64,000 bases of DNA, taken from assembly GCA_029261875.1 (NCBI GenBank), contig JAJDAL010000052.1, positions 35,015-99,014 on the forward strand, given 5' to 3'. This document shows, one piece after another, positions 60,340 to 64,000 of this stretch (position 1 is its first letter; every line of letters begins with the position of its first letter). Position numbers and translations under genes: made by a program. The notes below the pieces were generated by a model. The model saw only the letters and a list, made by a program, of their open reading frames with translations, was not told where the DNA came from and did not search any database. The DNA comes from Deltaproteobacteria bacterium (GTDB taxonomy: Bacteria > Myxococcota_A > UBA9160 > JAJDAL01).

Positions 60340-62073
60340 TCAGATCTGTGCGACGACGCCTTCTTCTTCCGTCGCGCGCAAAACTTCGGCGATGGAAGTG
60401 ACGCCGCGTAGCACCTTGCGTGCGCCATCGATTCGCAGGGTCGCCATGCCCTTTTCGATGGCTTTGCGTTTGATGCTCTTGGAATCCACATTGTCGGTGA
60501 TCATGTTGCGGATGTCGTCGTCGACGATCAGCAATTCGAAGATCCCGATCCGTCCGCGATAGCCCGTGTGGTTGCAGTGAGCGCAGCCCACCGGACGAAA
60601 GATCGAAGGCGTGTTCTCGACCGCCCGTACCCCGAGTTCCGCCAGCTGGGCCTTGGTGGGTTCGTAGGCTTCCTTGCATTCGGGACACAGGACGCGTACC
60701 AGGCGCTGGGCCAGGATCGCGGCCAGGGAGGAACCCACGAGGAAGGCCTCGACCCCCATGTCGACGAGCCGTGTGATGGCACCGGCGGCGTCGTTGGTAT
60801 GCAGCGTGGAAAACACCAGGTGGCCCGTGAGCGACGCCTGAATTGCGATCTCCGCCGTCTCGATGTCGCGAATTTCTCCGACCAGAATCACGTTGGGATC
60901 CTGGCGCAGGACGGACCGCAGACCCGAAGAGAAGGACAGGCCGATCTTGTGCGCCACTTCGATCTGACCCACGCCGCCCAATTGAATTTCCACCGGGTCT
61001 TCGATGGTGATGATGTTCTTGTCCGGACCGTTGATGCGCGAAAGCGCGCCGTAGAGCGTGGTGGTCTTGCCGCTACCGGTGGGGCCCGTCACCAGGAGAA
61101 TCCCGTTGGGGCGCGCGATCAGGCGCTCCCAGGTGCGAAGCTGGGTTTCGTTGAAGCCCAGGCGTTCGAGGTCCAGCATGGCCTGGGAGCGGGGCAACAA
61201 ACGCATGACCACGCGTTCGCCGTGGGTGATGGGCACCGTCGACAAGCGGACGTCGTAATCCTTGCCCGCAATCTTGAGCCGGATGCGTCCGTCCTGGGGG
61301 AGACGCTTCTCCGCGATGTTGAGTCCGCCCATGATCTTGATGCGCGAAACGATGCTGGCCTGCAGGGCCCGGGGCAGCGCCTGGATGGGTTCGAACAAGA
61401 CGTCGTCGATGCGGAAGCGGACGCGGATCTCCGATTCGAAGGGTTCGATGTGGATATCGCTGGCGCGCTCCTTGACGGCGTGCTGCAAGAGCGAATTCAC
61501 CAGGCGGATGACCGGCGCCTCGTCGGCGGAGTCGAGCAGGTCCTGGGGTTCGTGGGCGACTTCGAAGGCGATCGTGTCGAGGTCTTCCGCGGCGTCTTCG
61601 GCGAGTTCGCTCGTCGAATCGTGGCCGCGGTCGTAGACGTGGTTGATGGCGGAGCGGATGATGCGCTCGCTGGCGATCTCGGCTTCGATGTTCGCGCCGT
61701 CGAACAAGAGCCGCAGGTCGTCCAGGGGATCCGTGTCGAAGGGATCCGACACGGCGACCACGATGGCGTTCCCGTTGCGCTTGATGGGAAGCAGGCCGTG
61801 GGTCTTGGCGAAGCCGATCGGAACCCGCTCGATCAGCTCTTCTTCGACTTCGTCCTGGCCGATGTTCTCGCGAACCGGAAGCCCGAGTTCCTGGCTGAGG
61901 GCGCCCAGTAGCTCGGCTTCGTTCAACTTACCCCGTTGCAGCAGGACGTCCGTGAGGCGTTGTCCCGTATCTTCTTGGGCCTGGCGCGCGGCTTCGAGAT
62001 CCTCGGGCAGAAGCTGCGTATGTTCCAGCAGAATCCCGCCGATTTCGAAGCGCTCGGGTGCCGGAGCACTCAC
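60340..62073 (-). CDS. gspE: Type II secretion ATPase GspE with MshEN-like N-terminus
   Basis: A 577-aa cytoplasmic hexameric ATPase that powers pseudopilus assembly. The N-terminus has two tandem helical repeats (GGILLEHTQLLPEDLEAA and LTDVLLQRGKLNEAELLGA, about 12-60) like the c-di-GMP-binding MshEN domain. The ATPase has SRIKIMGGLNIAEKRLPQDG, Walker A GPTGSGKTTT (about 330-339), the Asp box ITIEDPVE, Walker B ILVGEIRD and the His box TGHLVFSTLHTNDA. A tetra-Cys zinc element follows (CPEC and CAHC). The ATG overlaps the gspD stop by four bases. Strong operon linkage leaves no doubt about identity. Confidence 0.96.
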   Translation of the reverse strand: MSAPAPERFEIGGILLEHTQLLPEDLEAARQAQEDTGQRLTDVLLQRGKLNEAELLGALSQELGLPVRENIGQDEVEEELIERVPIGFAKTHGLLPIKRNGNAIVVAVSDPFDTDPLDDLRLLFDGANIEAEIASERIIRSAINHVYDRGHDSTSELAEDAAEDLDTIAFEVAHEPQDLLDSADEAPVIRLVNSLLQHAVKERASDIHIEPFESEIRVRFRIDDVLFEPIQALPRALQASIVSRIKIMGGLNIAEKRLPQDGRIRLKIAGKDYDVRLSTVPITHGERVVMRLLPRSQAMLDLERLGFNETQLRTWERLIARPNGILLVTGPTGSGKTTTLYGALSRINGPDKNIITIEDPVEIQLGGVGQIEVAHKIGLSFSSGLRSVLRQDPNVILVGEIRDIETAEIAIQASLTGHLVFSTLHTNDAAGAITRLVDMGVEAFLVGSSLAAILAQRLVRVLCPECKEAYEPTKAQLAELGVRAVENTPSIFRPVGCAHCNHTGYRGRIGIFELLIVDDDIRNMITDNVDSKSIKRKAIEKGMATLRIDGARKVLRGVTSIAEVLRATEEEGVVAQI

Positions 62074-64000
62074 GGTTGCGCCTCGCGGTCGATCAGCAGG
62101 ATCGAGGGATTCAGTCCGAACGCGTTGCGCATGACGTCCGCGGCTTGCTGCGCGTCGTTGAGCGATTCTACGGGGGCCAAACGAATCTCGTAGAAGACCT
62201 GGTCGCCCGCCTCGCCGGAGACGAGGGTCCCGTCGAATCCTGCATCGAGAATCTGTGCAAGGGTCTGCGAAGCGTCGGATTCTGTGTAGAAGACGTCGGC
62301 CATCACCGCGTAGAGGGGCCCGCTGATGATGGCGAGGCGGGTTTCTTCCTGAATCCGCTCCTGCTCGTCCTTCTCTCGTTCGATCTCCAGCATTCTCTCG
62401 AGCGGGTATCGTTTTTCGAGGCGCCCGATCGCCGAACGCGCGGGGTTCGTGGTCGACGTGGGTTCGTATTCGATCCCGACGGTGGCAGCCCGCTTGCGGC
62501 GATCCTCTTCGCGTTGGATCTGCTCTTCCGTCAAGTCGAGACCTTCGAGGGAGCGGCGGTGGAACTCCTCGCGCTTGCGAATGGATTCCATCTCGAGATC
62601 CGCAGCCGATCGCATGACGTGGGGCGTCAGGAAAACCAAGAGATTGGTCTTCGTGAGTTGAACGTCGCTCGATTTGAACAGCCAGCCAATCCAGGGGATG
62701 TCGCCGAGCCAGGGAATCTTGGCCACGTTGTCCGAGTAGGCGTCCTTGATGAGCCCGCCGATGACGACGGTCTCCCCATTTTCGACCACGACGGTGTTTT
62801 CGATGCGCCGATTCGAAAGCGGGACACCCACGTTCTCCGCGCTCCCGACGGTGGCGGTGAGTCCCGTGTTGATGTCGGTGATCTCCTGAAAAATGTCCAA
62901 CCGCAACGTGTCGCCTTCGCTGATCTGGGGCGTGACGCGCAGGGTGACGCCGATGTCCTGGCGCTCGACGTTCACGGAACTCGCGAGATTGTTGTCCTGG
63001 CCGGCGGCCGATTCGACGCGGCTCGTAATGATGGGGATGTTGTCACCGATGCGGATTTCTGCTTCTTCGTTGTCCGACGTCAAGATGTGGGGAGCGGAAA
63101 TGATGTTCGAGCGATTGTTGGTGGCTTGCGCGTCGATGATGCCGCCAATCACGGAGCCGCTGCTGACGAGGGTCGGGATCCCGGAGGCGGTGGCGGCGCC
63201 CGCAATTCCGGTGATGCGGCTGATGGTCGAGATCGTTTGACCCGAAGGGCTCTGGTTGCTCGAGCTGAGGGCGATGTTGGTTCCGCCGCGAACCAGATTC
63301 AGCGTGGCTTGGAATCCCAAGTCGAGGGCGTCGGTGACGTCGACTTCCATGATCAACGCTTCGATCAGAACTTGTGGGCGCGGAATGTCGAGTTGCTCGA
63401 TGACTTGTTTCAGGGTCGCGTAGCCTTCCTGGCTCGCCTGGATGATGAGGGAGTTCGTTGCCGGGTCCGCCGTCAGGGTGATGCCCTCGGCGAGTTCCGA
63501 AACCGCGGCGCGCAGTGCCTGGGCTTGGGCCGCGCCCCCGCCCGCCGCACGCCCGCCACCGGCGGGCTGGCCGCTGATCAGGGAACCGAGGGTCTGGGAG
63601 AGTTCCTCGGCATCCGCGTGCTTCAGGTAGTGGACGTGAATGCGTCCACCGCCCACCACGGGCACGTCGAGGCGGGACACCAGGTCGCGGATGTCTTCGA
63701 GGCGCGACCGCGAGGAGAGTACGATGAGGGAGTTGGTCCGGTCGTCGGTCAAGATCCGAACCGAGCCGTGTATTGCGACCTGGGCGGCTGCCGTCGCGGC
63801 GGGCGTCGTGGCCGCGCCCGAAGTGCGTCGCGCGCGGCTGCGCGCGGCGCGTGCGGGCGAGGCGGCCCCCACGGTGGCGCCATAGATCTCCGACAGCTGC
63901 TGGGCCATGGTCGCGGCATCCGCGTGCTCGATCTTGATGACCGCGAGTTCTTCCCGGTGGGTCTCGATGTCGATCGAGTCGAGGATCGACAGGATGCGTC
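62070..64000 (-). CDS. gspD: Type II secretion secretin GspD (N-terminus beyond window) with SPOR-like C-terminal domain
   Basis: About 643 residues are visible; the signal peptide and first N-domains lie past the right edge. The visible start (ILSILDSIDIETHREELAVI, IKIEHADAATMAQQL) is the end of an N1/N2 domain. Next come VLSSRSRLEDIRDLVSRLD with a Gly/Ala-rich loop, LIEALIMEVDVTDALDLGFQ at the secretin entry, and the barrel words VPWLGD-like KIPWLGDIPWIGWLF and TNLLVFLTPHVM. After the barrel lies a charged helical linker. The last 83 residues (62073-62321) follow the SPOR pattern: YAVMADVF, a helix, GFDGTLVSG, FYEIRLAPV, a helix, PSILLID. It forms the outer-membrane channel of the secretion machine. 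Confidence 0.93.
   Translation of the reverse strand, partial: RILSILDSIDIETHREELAVIKIEHADAATMAQQLSEIYGATVGAASPARAARSRARRTSGAATTPAATAAAQVAIHGSVRILTDDRTNSLIVLSSRSRLEDIRDLVSRLDVPVVGGGRIHVHYLKHADAEELSQTLGSLISGQPAGGGRAAGGGAAQAQALRAAVSELAEGITLTADPATNSLIIQASQEGYATLKQVIEQLDIPRPQVLIEALIMEVDVTDALDLGFQATLNLVRGGTNIALSSSNQSPSGQTISTISRITGIAGAATASGIPTLVSSGSVIGGIIDAQATNNRSNIISAPHILTSDNEEAEIRIGDNIPIITSRVESAAGQDNNLASSVNVERQDIGVTLRVTPQISEGDTLRLDIFQEITDINTGLTATVGSAENVGVPLSNRRIENTVVVENGETVVIGGLIKDAYSDNVAKIPWLGDIPWIGWLFKSSDVQLTKTNLLVFLTPHVMRSAADLEMESIRKREEFHRRSLEGLDLTEEQIQREEDRRKRAATVGIEYEPTSTTNPARSAIGRLEKRYPLERMLEIEREKDEQERIQEETRLAIISGPLYAVMADVFYTESDASQTLAQILDAGFDGTLVSGEAGDQVFYEIRLAPVESLNDAQQAADVMRNAFGLNPSILLIDREAQP

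Noticed and set aside
1..64000. tRNA genes, CRISPR arrays, transposons, phage genes
   Set aside because: No cloverleaf-sized gaps, spaced direct repeats, transposase or integrase motifs were noticed; the gaps are too short.

Overview
The window is GC-rich DNA, packed with coding sequence, from a Gram-negative bacterium. No gap exceeds about 205 bases. A complete type II secretion operon, lipoprotein signal peptides, and a cobalamin-dependent methionine synthase paired with an ArsR-methyltransferase regulator all point to a deltaproteobacterial lineage (Myxococcota, Desulfobacterota or an allied group). The genus cannot be read from the sequence. I see no tRNA, rRNA, CRISPR array, insertion sequence or phage gene. 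Many starts are GTG or TTG, and many neighbours overlap by 1-16 bases, so translational coupling is common.

Region 1 (1-39984) is one long envelope-glycan locus. It holds nine GT-C-type multi-membrane-span sugar transferases or GT-C-like membrane proteins, three GT2 enzymes of the polyprenyl-phosphate-sugar synthase type, and seven class I SAM methyltransferases (three with an N-terminal zinc ribbon). It also holds four lipid- or membrane-anchored 'sulfatase'-fold enzymes, a polysaccharide deacetylase, a GNAT acetyltransferase, a UDP-GlcNAc 2-epimerase, a UDP-galactopyranose-mutase-like flavoprotein and two giant membrane proteins with an internal spermidine-synthase-like domain. The simplest reading is this: cytoplasmic enzymes make activated sugars, GT2 enzymes load them onto polyprenyl phosphate, GT-C enzymes transfer them outside the inner membrane, and the deacetylase, acetyl- and methyltransferases and the sulfatase-fold enzymes decorate the product. 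All four sulfatase-fold proteins have Thr where true sulfatases have Cys or Ser, so they are more likely phospho-group transferases or phosphodiesterases. The final structure cannot be deduced. The genes run in alternating blocks: 1-8505 minus, 8586-11803 plus, 11842-17181 minus, 17282-30137 plus (interrupted by one minus methyltransferase), 30274-35156 plus, one minus methyltransferase, then 35897-39984 plus. A strong hairpin at 39983-40017 closes the locus.

Region 2 (40024-52375, minus strand) starts with a lone secreted protein of lower GC. It is followed by what looks like one nine-gene operon read from a good promoter and an 18-bp palindrome upstream of an ArsR-methyltransferase regulator (SahR-like). 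The order is regulator, metH, REG-2-like HAD protein, tldD, pmbA, metallo-beta-lactamase-fold hydrolase, HEAT-repeat protein, DoxX protein and a family III CoA-transferase.

Region 3 (52381-64000, minus strand) is the type II secretion operon gspD-E-F-G-H-I-J-K-L-M-N. It enters from the right edge (gspD is cut) and ends only six bases before the regulator's -35 box. Unusual points are a SPOR-like domain at the secretin C-terminus, a MshEN-like N-terminus on GspE, and acidic or Cys-rich tails on the minor pseudopilins.
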